From: Polynucleobacter campilacus
Lineage (GTDB): Bacteria > Pseudomonadota > Gammaproteobacteria > Burkholderiales > Burkholderiaceae
Assembly: GCF_002206625.1 (NCBI RefSeq)
Contig: NZ_NGUP01000005.1
Coordinates: forward strand, 1-64,000
Length of the DNA stretch: 64,000 bases
Direction of reading: 5' to 3'
The notes below the pieces were generated by a model. That model ran no database searches. It was given only the letters and a program-made list of their open reading frames with translations, and was not told the DNA's origin. A program made the position numbers and the translations under genes. Below, one piece after another: positions 41,294-55,200 of this stretch (the stretch's first letter is position 1; every line of letters begins with the position of its first letter).

Positions 41294-42688
41294 CTAGACT
41301 ACCTTGGAGAGCCGTTTGAGAGCTTCTTCCCGGCCCAATACTACCAGTACAGAATCGATCGCTGGGGTTTGAGTGGTTGCGAATAATGCGTAACGAACAG
41401 GCATCGCAAGAGCGGGCATTTTGAGTTGATGTTTAGCTAAGACTTGTTTAAATGCGGCGCCATAAGCTTCCTTTGTCGGTTCCGAATTCTTAATAGCCTC
41501 AATCAAATCTTTCAATACAGGAACAATAGACGCTGGAATATTTGTAGCAATCTCATCTTCACTATGGACTGGTGCTGGCAAATAAAAGAGCTTAGCCCCT
41601 TCTGCAATTTCAATCAATGTGTTGGCGCGATCTTTTAATAGGCCTACGACTTGAGTAAAGTCTGGGCCATTCTCGGTGTCAATCCCAATTTGATGTGCGA
41701 AGGGTTTAGTCGCCTGCGCTAATTTGGCTGGGTCTGCATTCTGAATATATTGATGATTAAGCCACAGTAGTTTCTCTGGATTATGTTGTGCAGGCGAGCG
41801 ACCTAGGTTAGCCAAATCAAACCAAGCTACAAACTGTTCCTTGGTGAAGATCTCGGCATCACCATGAGACCATCCTAAGCGCGCCAAGTAATTCAGTATC
41901 GCTTCCGGTAGGTAACCTGCTTTTTGGTAATCGCGCACGCTCATGGCGCCATTACGTTTACTCATTTTCTCGCCAGAGTCATTTAGGACTGTGGGAAGGT
42001 GCGCATAGATAGGTGGATTGCCACCTAGAGCCCTCATGATATTAATTTGACGAGGTGTATTGTTTACATGATCATCACCACGAATGACATGGGTGATTTT
42101 CATATCCAAGTCATCTACCACCACGCAGAAGTTATAAGTTGGCGTGCCATCTGGACGAGCAATGACCAGATCATCAAGCTCATCGTTGCTTATTTCAATC
42201 TTCCCTTTGACAGCATCGTCCCAAATCACTGATCCACCAATGGGATTTTTAAAGCGAATTACTGGCTGAATATCCTTTGGAACTGCTGGCAGGGTTTTTC
42301 CAGGCTCAGGTCTCCATAAGCCGTTATAGCGCGGCTTTTCTTTATTGGCCATTTGTTGATCACGAAGTTTGTTCAATTCTTCTTCGCTCATATAGCAAGG
42401 GTACGCAAGACCTGCATCCAACATTTGTTTGACAACCTCACGATAGCGATCAATACGCTGCATCTGATAGATTGGGCCCTCATCTAAATCGAGTCCTAGC
42501 CAGGCCATCCCCTCGATGATCACCTCTACAGCTTCTTGCGAAGAGCGCTCAAGATCCGTGTCTTCAATGCGCAGAATGAAGTCGCCTTGATTATGGCGTG
42601 CAAAAGCCCATGGATATAAAGCACTGCGGAGATTGCCTAGATGAATGAAGCCTGTGGGGCTAGGGGCGAAACGTGTACGAATATGCAT
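41294..42688 (-). CDS. gltX: Glutamate--tRNA ligase
   Basis: Charges tRNA-Glu. The 464-residue class I synthetase starts [21 protein letters not shown] (HIGH-type), has [14 protein letters not shown] and the KMSKR loop [13 protein letters not shown] (about 236-248), and an anticodon-binding C-terminal half. It is followed on the same strand by tRNA-Ala, tRNA-Glu and tRNA-Asp and then the terminator at 40864, with no terminator between, so they may be one transcript. Divergent from hslO. Confidence 0.96.
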   Translation of the reverse strand: MHIRTRFAPSPTGFIHLGNLRSALYPWAFARHNQGDFILRIEDTDLERSSQEAVEVIIEGMAWLGLDLDEGPIYQMQRIDRYREVVKQMLDAGLAYPCYMSEEELNKLRDQQMANKEKPRYNGLWRPEPGKTLPAVPKDIQPVIRFKNPIGGSVIWDDAVKGKIEISNDELDDLVIARPDGTPTYNFCVVVDDLDMKITHVIRGDDHVNNTPRQINIMRALGGNPPIYAHLPTVLNDSGEKMSKRNGAMSVRDYQKAGYLPEAILNYLARLGWSHGDAEIFTKEQFVAWFDLANLGRSPAQHNPEKLLWLNHQYIQNADPAKLAQATKPFAHQIGIDTENGPDFTQVVGLLKDRANTLIEIAEGAKLFYLPAPVHSEDEIATNIPASIVPVLKDLIEAIKNSEPTKEAYGAAFKQVLAKHQLKMPALAMPVRYALFATTQTPAIDSVLVVLGREEALKRLSKVV

Positions 42689-42752
42689 GGATCAGATTAT
42701 CTCAGGTCAGATGAATTGGCGGCAAAATTCAAAAACGAGGATACTTTGCCTT

Positions 42753-43718
42753 ATGAATGAATTACTAGTATTTGTCTGTGATGGAGCCCCTGTTCGCGGG
42801 GAAATTGTCTCCATTAGCACTGCTTGGCAGGCTGTTTTAGAGCGTCGCAATGATCCACCTGCCGTCCGCCGTATTTTGGGGGATTTTGTTGGCGCCGCCA
42901 CTCTTTTATGCGCAAGCTTGAAGTTTGATGGCACCTTGATGATTCAAGCCCAAAGCAAAGGCCCCATTGCGCTTTTAGTCGTTGAATGCAAGTCAGATTT
43001 ATCCATGAGAGCTACCGTTAAGCTCTCGGTAGATCCATCAGAAATCGCCCCCAATGCCAGCCTTGGTGAGCTCTTAGATGCCACAGGCTCTGGAAGGCTG
43101 GTCATTACACTAGATCCTTCAGAGCGTGAACCTGGTCAATCACCCTATCAAGGTATTGTTGCCCTCCAAGAGCAACATGGCAGCACTATCAAACCCGTTT
43201 CTAGTGCTGCAGAGGCCATTGGTCTCTACATGCAAAAATCTGAGCAATTAGATACGCGGATATGGTTAGCCTCAAGTGACACCCATATTGGCGGCCTCTT
43301 ATTGCAACGTATGCCTGATTCGGGCGGCCATGCACACCTTGACCCGCAAAATGCGGCCGAAGGATGGACTCGTATCCAGACATTAGGCGAGACCATTACC
43401 GACGATGAGCTCCTTACCCTTCCCCCAGAAACAATCCTCAGGCGCCTATTTCTAGAAGAGTCTACCGAGAATGGTGTGCGCAGCTTCCCGCCACGTCAAA
43501 TCCGCTTTTCTTGTCGTTGTTCGCGTAATAAAGTGGCAGATGTTTTACGAATGCTCGGCGAAGAAGAGGTTCAGGGAATATTGGCTGAACAAGGGGTGGT
43601 CGAGACCATCTGTGAGTTCTGCGCTAAGCCCTACCGATTCGACGCTGTAGATTGTTTGCAGGTTTTTAAAACCGATTTATTGAGTGATGCCACCAGGCCG
43701 CCATCTAGCGGTCATTAA
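42753..43718 (+). CDS. hslO: Redox-regulated chaperone Hsp33
   Basis: Holds unfolded proteins under oxidative stress; four zinc-binding cysteines are the switch. The 321-residue product starts MNELLVFVCDGAPVRGEI and ends with CRCSRNKV (C-x-C) and CEFCAKPY (C-x2-C), spaced about 33 residues. The frame is open upstream to 42645, but that would run over the gltX start; ATG 42753 gives the family N-terminus. No heat-shock promoter was recognised. Confidence 0.94.
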   Translation: MNELLVFVCDGAPVRGEIVSISTAWQAVLERRNDPPAVRRILGDFVGAATLLCASLKFDGTLMIQAQSKGPIALLVVECKSDLSMRATVKLSVDPSEIAPNASLGELLDATGSGRLVITLDPSEREPGQSPYQGIVALQEQHGSTIKPVSSAAEAIGLYMQKSEQLDTRIWLASSDTHIGGLLLQRMPDSGGHAHLDPQNAAEGWTRIQTLGETITDDELLTLPPETILRRLFLEESTENGVRSFPPRQIRFSCRCSRNKVADVLRMLGEEEVQGILAEQGVVETICEFCAKPYRFDAVDCLQVFKTDLLSDATRPPSSGH

Positions 43719-43737
43719 TCTTTAATGCTGAGCCTTA

Positions 43738-44064
43738 TTACTTAGTAGCCTGTGCTTTGATTCCATCAACCGCAGGTGCTGCGCTAGCTTTATCAACTGG
43801 CAAGATCTGCACAAAAAATTCACCTTCTTTAATCAAGCCATGTTCAGCTCTGGCGCGTTCTTCGATCGCACGTGTACCATCTTTTAAGTCTTTCACATCA
43901 CCAGCTAACTTGGCATTGCGAAGAGCTAAAAGACTATTTTTAGCCTCTTGTAGCTCTACTTGTTTTTCCATTTCATAAACCTTTAGCCATCCACCCTTTC
44001 CCAGCCAAAGCGGATACTGGATTGCAATAAGCAATAACAGCATGGAGTAGATGACTATCCGCAT
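43738..44064 (-). CDS. ftsB: Cell division protein FtsB
   Basis: Bitopic divisome protein that pairs with FtsL and FtsQ. The 108 residues start with a membrane helix (MRIVIYSMLLLLIAIQYPLWLG), then a coiled coil (MEKQVELQEAKNSLLALRNAKLAGDV) and the conserved KDGTRAIEERARAEHGLIKEGEFFVQI. Follows eno, as in many proteobacteria. C-terminal 20 residues are variable. Confidence 0.94.
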   Translation of the reverse strand: MRIVIYSMLLLLIAIQYPLWLGKGGWLKVYEMEKQVELQEAKNSLLALRNAKLAGDVKDLKDGTRAIEERARAEHGLIKEGEFFVQILPVDKASAAPAVDGIKAQATK

Positions 44065-44085
44065 AACAAACCGATTTTGAGAGGT

Positions 44086-45405
<1,320 letters not shown>

Positions 45406-45425
45406 TTAATCAATTCGCTACAAAT

Positions 45426-46289
45426 TTATTTGAAGCTATTTTCTAAAAATGGACCGCTAGATTTCACTACTGTATCAATTGCAACAAGCGATTCCAGCAA
45501 CTCTTTCATCCGATGCAAGGGTACTGCATTAGGTCCATCAGATAGGGCTTTGGATGGATCTGGATGGGTTTCCATAAACAGGCCGCTAATACCTACCGCG
45601 ACTGCCGCACGCGCTAATACCGGTACGAACTCTCTCTGACCACCACTGGCTGTACCTTGACCACCAGGTAATTGTACAGAATGGGTAACATCAAATACTA
45701 CAGGTGCATTTGCTTCGCGCAAAATGGCAAGGCTTCGCATATCAGAAACCAGATTGTTATAACCAAATGAAGCGCCGCGCTCACAAACCATAAATTGATC
45801 TGGAAGATTTACTTCTTTAGCAGCCGCTCTAGCCTTCTCAATGACGTTAAGCATCTCATGCGGGGAAAGGAACTGCCCTTTTTTGAAATTGACTGGCTTA
45901 CCGCTTTGAGCACACGCTCTAATGAAATCCGTTTGTCTGCATAAAAAGGCTGGTGTTTGAATTACATCAACTACCTGAGAAACTGCCTCGATCTCGCTAA
46001 TGTCATGGACATCAGTCAGAATCGGTACGCCCACTTGTTTCTTTACTTTAGCCAATATCTCTAAACCCTTTTCCATTCCTAAACCACGGAATGAATTTCC
46101 AGAAGAGCGATTTGCTTTATCAAATGAAGATTTATAGATAAACGGAATATGTAGGGCGCTGGTGATTTCTTTTAAATGGCCAGCAACATCGATCGCGGAC
46201 TGCTCAGATTCAATAACGCATGTCCCAGCAATCAAGAAGAAGCGTTGATCTAGGCCAACATCGAAACCACATAACTGAAATGAGCTCAT
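45426..46289 (-). CDS. kdsA: 3-deoxy-8-phosphooctulonate synthase
   Basis: Makes KDO-8-phosphate for lipopolysaccharide from arabinose-5-phosphate and PEP. The 287-residue TIM-barrel protein shows [12 protein letters not shown], the [12 protein letters not shown] loop, [11 protein letters not shown] and [12 protein letters not shown]. It starts nine bases after pyrG. Confidence 0.96.
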   Translation of the reverse strand: MSSFQLCGFDVGLDQRFFLIAGTCVIESEQSAIDVAGHLKEITSALHIPFIYKSSFDKANRSSGNSFRGLGMEKGLEILAKVKKQVGVPILTDVHDISEIEAVSQVVDVIQTPAFLCRQTDFIRACAQSGKPVNFKKGQFLSPHEMLNVIEKARAAAKEVNLPDQFMVCERGASFGYNNLVSDMRSLAILREANAPVVFDVTHSVQLPGGQGTASGGQREFVPVLARAAVAVGISGLFMETHPDPSKALSDGPNAVPLHRMKELLESLVAIDTVVKSSGPFLENSFK

Positions 46290-46298
46290 CAGTTCCTC

Positions 46299-47963
<1,665 letters not shown>

Positions 47964-48045
47964 TTAAGCTCTGTTGGAAAAAGTAATTATAACGATAGAG
48001 ACTGAGGATTACGGAAACTAAAAGGGGGTAATATTGCCTAAATAG

Positions 48046-48495
48046 ATGAAAAATACGCTACTAAACTACTTATTTATAGCGATCATGCTGTTTCTTGGGG
48101 TCGTTAATGCAAAGGCGCAGACTAATGACTCAATTATGGGATTTTGGAAGACATATGATGATCAGACGAATCAACCTGCCGCTATCGTCCAAATTTCAGA
48201 AAAAAACGGCCTTTTTTCAGGCGTGGTTACGAAGTTACTTGATCCTAGCGCTCTTCCAACCTGTGAGAAATGCACTGATGCCCGCAAAGGTAAGCCAGTT
48301 GTTGGCATGGAAATACTGACCGGATTGAAAAAGAATGCTGATTCATACGCTGGCGGCCAAATACTGGACCCCGATGATGGAGAAATCTATCGCGCAACAG
48401 TCAGGTTGATAGATCAAGGAAATAAGCTAGATTTACGTGCCTACATCGGTATTCCATTGTTAGGTAGATCACAGACCTGGATTAGAGAGAGGTAG
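48046..48495 (+). CDS. DUF2147 exported protein
   Basis: A 149-residue periplasmic protein with signal peptide (LFLGVVNAKAQ, about 26) and the DUF2147 pattern SIMGFWKTYDDQTNQPAAIVQI...CTDARKGKPVVGMEILTGLK...GGQILDPDDGEIYRATVRL...LRAYIGIPLLGRSQTWIR. Lipocalin-like beta barrel by family. Function unknown. Six bases before the superinfection-immunity gene. Confidence 0.87.
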   Translation: MKNTLLNYLFIAIMLFLGVVNAKAQTNDSIMGFWKTYDDQTNQPAAIVQISEKNGLFSGVVTKLLDPSALPTCEKCTDARKGKPVVGMEILTGLKKNADSYAGGQILDPDDGEIYRATVRLIDQGNKLDLRAYIGIPLLGRSQTWIRER

Positions 48496-48500
48496 GACTC

Positions 48501-48689
48501 ATGCGACTTTTGTTTGCAGTGCTTATTACCATTCTGTCCCTGTTCTATTTTTTGCCCTTTGCGATCGCTTTTCATCGAAAAAGGGCTAATACCGGGGCTA
48601 TTTTTGCCCTTAACCTCTTTTTGGGGTGGTCCTTGATTGGATGGGTTGTGGCGCTGGTTTGGGCATTAAAGGACGAGCAGATCATCTAA
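48501..48689 (+). CDS. Superinfection-immunity-type small membrane protein
   Basis: A 62-residue protein with two membrane helices (2-24, 32-55). It matches the Imm_superinfect family (T4 Imm-like) in the pattern RKRANTGAIFALNLFLGWSLIGWVVALVWAL. Chromosomal members are widespread and are not proven to block phage; no phage gene is near. Probably cotranscribed with the DUF2147 gene. Confidence 0.8.
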   Translation: MRLLFAVLITILSLFYFLPFAIAFHRKRANTGAIFALNLFLGWSLIGWVVALVWALKDEQII

Positions 48690-48741
48690 TTTTGGGAAAA
48701 GACCCTCTTTTAGGGCTAAATTTCATCCTAATTGCCCAAAT

Positions 48742-48798
48742 GAGTTGAAATTAAGGGAATTTAAACTCTTATATAAGACTTAAATAAGTAACTATAAT
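48742..48798 (+). promoter_or_regulatory. acnB promoter with clustered palindromes
   Basis: TATAAT at 48793-48798 with TTATAT 18 bases upstream. The -35 lies in the perfect 12-base palindrome TCTTATATAAGA (48767-48778), followed by ACTTA-AA-TAAGT (48778-48789). An 11-base imperfect inverted repeat (GAGTTGAAATT 48742-48752, AATTTAAACTC 48758-48768; 10 of 11 pair) precedes them. Operator function is inferred from symmetry and position. Confidence 0.55.
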
Positions 48799-48807
48799 GT
48801 GTCTATT

Positions 48808-48823
48808 CGGGAGAAAATTCCCG
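48808..48823 (+). other. Small hairpin in the acnB leader
   Basis: CGGGA (48808-48812) and TCCCG (48819-48823) form a five-pair stem with a six-base loop in the leader mRNA, 42 bases before the acnB start. It lacks a T run, so it is not a terminator. It could affect mRNA stability or initiation; that is a guess. Confidence 0.3.
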
Positions 48824-48865
48824 TTTAGTCTTTCTATAGAAATCACTTACCTCTTAGGAAACACC

Positions 48866-51451
48866 ATGTTAGAAGCCTACAACGCCACAGTTGCTGAACG
48901 TGCAGCCCTTGGAATACCAGCCCTACCGCTAACCAAGGATCAGACTGCTGAGCTGGTTAAGTTGTTAAAAAATCCACCGGCAGGTAAAGAGGCTGAGCTT
49001 ATGGAGCTGATTACGCATCGCGTACCTGCTGGCGTTGATGAGGCTGCAAAAGTAAAAGCAGAATTTTTAGACGCTGTTGCAAAAGGCACAGAAAAATCAC
49101 CCTTGATTTCTCGTGTGAAGGCGACTGAACTTTTAGGTAGCATGCTCGGTGGCTACAACATTAAACCTTTGGTTGAATTATTAAGTGATGCTGAATGCGC
49201 CACTGTGGCTGCGCAAGCTCTCAAGAAAACGCTCTTGATGTTTGATTACTTCAATGATGTGCGTGAGCTTGCTGAAAAAGGTAATGTAAATGCAAAGGCT
49301 GTGATGAAAAGCTGGGCTGATGCGGACTGGTTTACTAGCCGCCCTGCTGTTCCAGAAAGCATGAAGCTCACGGTATTTAAAGTTACTGGCGAGACGAATA
49401 CAGACGACCTCTCTCCAGCTCCAGATGCGTGGAGCCGTCCAGACATTCCATTGCATGCAACGATCATGCTGAAGAACCCACGTCCAGGTATCGAGCCGGA
49501 TGAATCTGGTGTTCGTGGTCCAATGAAGCAAATCGCTGAGCTGCAGAAAAAAGGCAATCAGATTGCTTACGTTGGTGACGTTGTTGGCACAGGTTCATCA
49601 CGTAAATCCGCTACTAATTCTGTTCTCTGGTGGACCGGTCAAGATATCCCATTTGTACCAAACAAGCGTTTTGGCGGCGTTTGTCTTGGTGGCAATATTG
49701 CTCCAATTTTCTTCAACACCATGGAAGATTCTGGTGCACTGCCAATTGAATTAGATGTCTCTCAAATGAATATGGGTGATGAGATTGAGTTACGCCCATA
49801 TGAAGGCAAAGCATTTAAAAACGGTAAAGAGATTGCTGCATTTTCACTCAAGTCACCAGTGATTTTGGATGAAGTTCGTGCTGGCGGTCGTATCCCATTG
49901 ATCGTCGGGCGTGGCTTAACTGCAAAAGCTCGTGCGGCATTAGGTTTACCTGCCTCAACAGAATTCCGCCTCCCAATAAGCCCGCCTGATAATAAAAAAG
50001 GTTTCAGCCTGGCTCAAAAGATGGTTGGACGCGCATGTGGTTTACCAGAGGGACAAGGTATACGTCCTGGTACCTACTGCGAACCACATATGACTACTGT
50101 TGGCTCTCAAGATACAACTGGTCCTATGACGCGTGACGAGTTAAAAGATTTGGCTTGCTTGGGCTTCTCTTCTGATTTGGTGATGCAATCTTTCTGTCAC
50201 ACGTCTGCATATCCAAAGCCAGTCGATATTCGTACTCAACACGAGTTGCCACCATTCATGACCAATCGTGGCGGCGTTGCATTGCGTCCAGGTGACGGTG
50301 TGATCCATAGCTGGTTAAATCGCTTGTTGTTGCCAGATACCTGCGGCACTGGTGGCGATAGCCATACTCGCTTCCCAATTGGCATTTCCTTTCCTGCTGG
50401 CTCCGGCCTAGTTGCTTTTGCAGCAGCTACCGGCGTGATGCCCTTAGATATGCCTGAGTCTGTATTGATTCGCTTTAAAGGCAAGATGCAGCCTGGTATT
50501 ACATTGCGTGATTTGGTAAACGCCATTCCTTTGTATGCCATCAAAAAAGGTTTACTAACTGTTGAAAAGCAAGGCAAGAAAAATATTTTCTCTGGCCGAA
50601 TCCTTGAAATTGAGGGTTTACCTGACCTTAAGGTTGAACAAGCATTTGAATTATCTGATGCTTCTGCTGAACGCTCTGCTGGTGGCTGCACTGTTCATTT
50701 GAACAAAGAGCCGATTATTGAGTACATGCAGTCCAATATCACTTTGATGAAGTGGATGATTGCGAATGGCTACGAAGACAAGCGCACCCTCGGTCGTCGT
50801 ATCAAAGCTATGCAAGCTTGGATTGCAGACCCACAATTACTGCAGCCTGATGCTAATGCTGACTATGCAGAGATTATCGAAATTAATATCGATGAAATCA
50901 AAGAACCAATCCTTGCATGTCCTAACGATCCAGATGATGTGAAAGTATTATCTGAAGTTGCCGGCGACAAGATTGATGAAGTCTTTATTGGCTCTTGTAT
51001 GACCAACATTGGACACTTCCGTGCAGCAGGTCAAGTCTTGCAAGGCAAGAAAGATATGCCAACTCGCTTATGGGTAGCTCCTCCAACGAAGATGGATGCC
51101 ATGGTGTTGATGGAGGAAGGCTACTACGGCATGTTGGGCGCAGCTGGCGCACGCATGGAAAGCCCAGGCTGCTCATTGTGCATGGGCAATCAAGCGCAGA
51201 TTCGCAAAGGATCAACAGCTGTATCAACCTCTACACGTAATTTCCCTAACCGCTTAGGTATCGATACTCGAGTGTATTTGGCTTCCGCTGAATTAGCCTC
51301 TGTAGCTGCGCTCTTGGGTCGCCTACCTACTCCGAAGGAATACCTAGAACAAGTAGAGTCGCTCAATGCAAAATCTACTGAAGTCTATCGTTACATGAGC
51401 TTTGACAAGCTGAAGTCGTTTAGTGATGTTGCAGATACTGTGACTGTCTAA
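48866..51451 (+). CDS. acnB: Bifunctional aconitate hydratase 2 / 2-methylisocitrate dehydratase
   Basis: Citrate to isocitrate in the TCA cycle, and the related step of the methylcitrate cycle. The 861-residue protein has the AcnB order: HEAT-like N-terminal domain (1-160), swivel domain with [21 protein letters not shown] (about 180-360), then catalytic domains with [33 protein letters not shown] and [12 protein letters not shown], whose cysteines hold the 4Fe-4S cluster. TTAGGA before ATG 48866 fixes the start; the frame open from 48797 would begin inside the -10 region. Confidence 0.97.
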   Translation: MLEAYNATVAERAALGIPALPLTKDQTAELVKLLKNPPAGKEAELMELITHRVPAGVDEAAKVKAEFLDAVAKGTEKSPLISRVKATELLGSMLGGYNIKPLVELLSDAECATVAAQALKKTLLMFDYFNDVRELAEKGNVNAKAVMKSWADADWFTSRPAVPESMKLTVFKVTGETNTDDLSPAPDAWSRPDIPLHATIMLKNPRPGIEPDESGVRGPMKQIAELQKKGNQIAYVGDVVGTGSSRKSATNSVLWWTGQDIPFVPNKRFGGVCLGGNIAPIFFNTMEDSGALPIELDVSQMNMGDEIELRPYEGKAFKNGKEIAAFSLKSPVILDEVRAGGRIPLIVGRGLTAKARAALGLPASTEFRLPISPPDNKKGFSLAQKMVGRACGLPEGQGIRPGTYCEPHMTTVGSQDTTGPMTRDELKDLACLGFSSDLVMQSFCHTSAYPKPVDIRTQHELPPFMTNRGGVALRPGDGVIHSWLNRLLLPDTCGTGGDSHTRFPIGISFPAGSGLVAFAAATGVMPLDMPESVLIRFKGKMQPGITLRDLVNAIPLYAIKKGLLTVEKQGKKNIFSGRILEIEGLPDLKVEQAFELSDASAERSAGGCTVHLNKEPIIEYMQSNITLMKWMIANGYEDKRTLGRRIKAMQAWIADPQLLQPDANADYAEIIEINIDEIKEPILACPNDPDDVKVLSEVAGDKIDEVFIGSCMTNIGHFRAAGQVLQGKKDMPTRLWVAPPTKMDAMVLMEEGYYGMLGAAGARMESPGCSLCMGNQAQIRKGSTAVSTSTRNFPNRLGIDTRVYLASAELASVAALLGRLPTPKEYLEQVESLNAKSTEVYRYMSFDKLKSFSDVADTVTV

Positions 51452-51452
51452 G

Positions 51453-51484
51453 AAAAAAAGGCGATCAACTGATCGCCTTTTTTC
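51453..51484. terminator. Rho-independent terminator of acnB
   Basis: Stem AAGGCGATC / GATCGCCTT with loop AACT-like spacing, flanked by A7 and T6 tracts, directly after the acnB stop; symmetric, so it may also serve the convergent gene that ends at 51496. Confidence 0.9.
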
Positions 51485-51495
51485 TGATGCAAATT

Positions 51496-52257
51496 CTATA
51501 TCGCTAGCTGTAATTGCTGACGGGCATTCTCTCGACTGATGCCCGATACCCACTTGCTAGTTGGTAGATCCGTTTGTTCTTTAATGAGCTTGGCGCGTGC
51601 TGAGACAGTTTTCCATTGAGCTTCTAGCTTAGGGCCTTTAAAAGCAATGGCCACTACATTGCAATCATGCGACTCCGGAAATAAGAGCACGCGATTATCA
51701 AAGGCTTCGCAGATGTTCTTGAGATTGATGTCAAAGCTCTTATGACGTGAAAATAAATTGACTGTCAGAACACCTGGTTCCTTGAGGATGTTGTAGCAAC
51801 CCTGATAAAACTCCAAAGAGCTTGCTGATGGGCCATCACAAATAGCATCGTATAAATCGATCTGGACTGCATCAAAGGTATTTTTATATTTCAGGCTCTT
51901 TACAAATTTCTTGGCATCAGCCTGTAGTGTTTCCAGTCTACAATCATCATCAGGCATTGAAAACATGCTTCTTGCCGACACAATGACGGCAGGATTAAGC
52001 TCTACAACAGTTGATTTCACAGCTGGGCAATGAAGGTACGTGAACTTTGTTAAAGCTCCCGTTCCAAGCCCTAATTGCGCAACCCGCATACCGGGTTTGG
52101 TTTCCAAAAAGAGAAGCCAGGCCATCATTTGCTGGTTGTACTCGAGATAAATTTCATTTGGGTCACGAATACGCATTGCCCCTTGGATTAGCTCGGTACC
52201 AAAATGAAGGTAGCGCACTCCTCCGCTCTCGGAAAAGGTTACCGGCTCCATCAGCAT
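51496..52257 (-). CDS. Spermidine-synthase-like methyltransferase-fold protein
   Basis: A Rossmann SAM-binding-fold protein of 253 residues from ATG 52257. Motifs: MRVAQLGLGTGALTKF (binding loop), KSTVVELNPAVIVSARSMF and DAVQIDLYDAICDGPSAS, as in SpeE-like proteins. The usual SpeE gate Asp pair is partly changed (IDLYDA), so true polyamine synthase activity is uncertain. The frame is open to 52335, but that would overlap the purL 3' end by 56 bases; ATG 52257 has GGAG 12 bases upstream. Confidence 0.8.
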   Translation of the reverse strand: MLMEPVTFSESGGVRYLHFGTELIQGAMRIRDPNEIYLEYNQQMMAWLLFLETKPGMRVAQLGLGTGALTKFTYLHCPAVKSTVVELNPAVIVSARSMFSMPDDDCRLETLQADAKKFVKSLKYKNTFDAVQIDLYDAICDGPSASSLEFYQGCYNILKEPGVLTVNLFSRHKSFDINLKNICEAFDNRVLLFPESHDCNVVAIAFKGPKLEAQWKTVSARAKLIKEQTDLPTSKWVSGISRENARQQLQLAI

Positions 52258-52279
52258 AGATGCTTTAGCTCCACTGGAT

Positions 52280-55200
52280 TTACTTGGTCCAGCGGCGTGC
52301 GTTGCGGAACAATCGCAGCCATGGGCTTGCCCCATCAGGAATAGTCAGCCAATCAGTTGGGCACCAGCTCATCTGTACAGCTCTAAATACTCGCTCAGGG
52401 TGCGGCATCATGACTGTGAAGCGACCATCTGGCGTAGTAAGGCCTGTTAATCCCCCAGGAGAACCATTTGGGTTCATCGGATAGGTTTGAGTTGGATTGC
52501 CCTCGTGATCAACAAATCGTAAGGTTGCCAAACCTTGCTGCTGTAGTAAATCTAAATTGCCCTGCTGGCTGAAATTGGCAAAGCCCTCGCCATGCGCTAT
52601 GGCGATTGGTAACTGACTGCCTTCCATACCTTGCGTAAAGATCGATGGTGAAGCAAGCACTTCTGCCATCACTAAACGGGCTTCGTATTGCTCTGATTGG
52701 TTACGCGTAAATTTAGGCCAAGACTGTGCGCCAGGAATAATTGCAGCAAGATTACTCATCATCTGGCAACCATTGCAAACACCTAAAGCAAAACTATCTT
52801 GGCGACTAAAGAATGTTGAAAATTGATCTCGAAGCTGTTGATTAAAGAGAATCGTTTTTGCCCAACCTTCGCCGGCGCCAAGAACATCGCCATAACTAAA
52901 TCCGCCACAAGCAATGAGGCCTCTGAACTCATCAAGCTTTGCCTTACCGCTCAAAAGATCTGACATGTGAACATCATAACTATCAAAACCAGCCCAATTC
53001 ACAGCATAGGCCATTTCAACATGGGAGTTAACACCCTGCTCTCGTAAAATTGCCACCTTAGGACGGGCATTTTTTCCGATAAATGGTGCAGCAATATCAT
53101 CTGCGGCATCAAAGGTGAGTTTAGGTGTCATTCCTGCATCAGAGAGATTGTCTAAGAGAGCAAATTCACTATCAGCGCAAGCTGGGTTATCGCGTAAGCG
53201 GGATATTTGATAGCTGGTATTAGCCCACATCTTTTGTAAGACTTCACGGGGCTCTGTAAAGATTTTTTTAGCATCACACCAGATCTCAAGACAGCCATTG
53301 TTATTTGGTTTTGCAATGACGTGGCTAAAGGCGCTCAAGCCTAACTTGCGGAGTACTACAAATACCGCATCTCGATCTTCTTTCCGAACCTGAATCACCG
53401 CGCCAAGCTCTTCATTAAATAAGGCGCGCATCGTTTGTTCATGACGGCGACCAGAAACTTGCTGTGACCAGTTCTTAGCATCACCATAGTCTGGCTCTTG
53501 ACCTGCATCAACTGCAATCATGTCAACATTGATCGAGACGCCACAATGGGCTGCAAATGCCATCTCCGCAATACAAGCCAGTAAGCCGCCATCAGAGCGA
53601 TCGTGATAAGCCAAGAGCTTATTTTCCTTACGAAGCTCAATGATGGCCGCAGCTAAATTTTTCAGATCTTCTGGATGATCTAGATTTGGAACCGCTTTTC
53701 CAGATTGATTCAATACTTGAGCCAGAATACTGCCAGCCATCCTGTTTTTACCGCGACTAAGATCAACTAGGATTAACTCGGTATCTAGCGCCGCCCCATC
53801 TTGCGATTTGAGCTTTAGCTGTGGAGTTAGCGTCTTACGAACATCTTGCACAGAGGCGAATGCTGAAATAATCAAGGAAACAGGTGCAACGACTTTCTTA
53901 TCTTGTCCTGCATCTTGCCAAGCTGTTGCCATCGATAAAGAATCTTTACCAACTGGAATTGAAATTCCTAAAGCAGGACACAATTCCATACCAACCGCTT
54001 TAACAGAGTCATACAGTTTGGCATCCTCACCTGGAGAGCCGCAAGCAGCCATCCAGTTTGCTGATAACTTGACGTCTTCCAGATGACGTATGTCTGCGGC
54101 GAGAAGATTGGTGATAGCCTCACCAACAGCCATCCGAGCTGCTGCGGGAGCATCAATTACCGCTACTGGAGTTCTCTCCCCCATGCTCATGACTTCACCG
54201 CGATAGCCTTTGTAATCCATTAGAGTGACAGCGCAATCTGCTACCGGCACTTGCCATGGGCCAACAAATTGATCGCGGGCATTTAGACCACCAACCGTTC
54301 TGTCGCCAATGGTGATCAAGAATGATTTGCTAGCAACGGTAGGCTGTTGCAATACCCAGGCAATGGATTGAGCAAGATCGGTATCAGTAACATTGAGCTC
54401 ATTAAATTGCTGGGCTAGCCGTTGAACATCGCGATGCATCCGCGGAGGTTTACCTAGTAACACCTCCATTGGCATGTCAACGGGCATTGCTGCATCAGCG
54501 CCAGTAATTTGTTTGGAGTCAATCAGTTGCAACTGACGTTCTGCTGTAGCCTCACCTACTACAGCAAATGGGCAACGTTCACGCTCACAAAGGGCTTTAA
54601 ATAGTTCTAAATCTTTTGCTTCAATCGCTAATACATAACGCTCTTGTGACTCGTTGCACCAGATCTCGGCCGGACTCATGCCGCTCTCTTCAAGAGGCAC
54701 GTTGCGTAGCTTAAATTTGGCACCTAAACCAGCTCCATCAGCAAGCTCAGGGAAGGCATTTGATAATCCGCCAGCTCCAACATCATGAATGGATATGATC
54801 GGATTTTTTTGACCCATGGCACGACAAGCATTAATAACCTCTTGCGCACGACGTTCCATTTCTGGATTACCGCGTTGGACAGAATCAAAATCTAAATCCG
54901 CAGTATTGGTTCCGGTGGCAACTGAGCTACCTGTAGCGCCACCCATACCAATCCGCATGCCAGGGCCACCGAGTTGAATCAATAAGTGCCCAGCCAAAAT
55001 TGCTTTCTTGCTAGTATGAATAGCATCAATGCTGCCGATACCGCCAGCAATCATGATGGGTTTGTGATAACCCCGCCGTACGCCATCCAAGGTTTGCTCA
55101 AATACACGAAAGTAACCACCCAAAATTGGACGGCCAAACTCGTTATTGAATGCTGCGCCACCCAATGGGCCATCAATCATAATCTGCAAGGGCGTAGCTA

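Noticed and set aside
42645..42752. Longer N-terminus for Hsp33
   Set aside because: The extra 36 residues overlap the start of the divergent gltX gene and do not belong to the Hsp33 fold.
48501..48689. Superinfection-immunity gene as part of a phage-defence island
   Set aside because: The family is common on chromosomes, and the neighbours are DUF2147 and acnB; no phage or defence genes are near.
48797..48865. Upstream start for acnB
   Set aside because: That ATG lies in the -10 box; TTAGGA directly before ATG 48866 and the family N-terminus decide for the latter.
52258..52335. Longer N-terminus for the spermidine-synthase-like protein
   Set aside because: It is mostly an alternative reading of the purL 3' end and adds no conserved residues.
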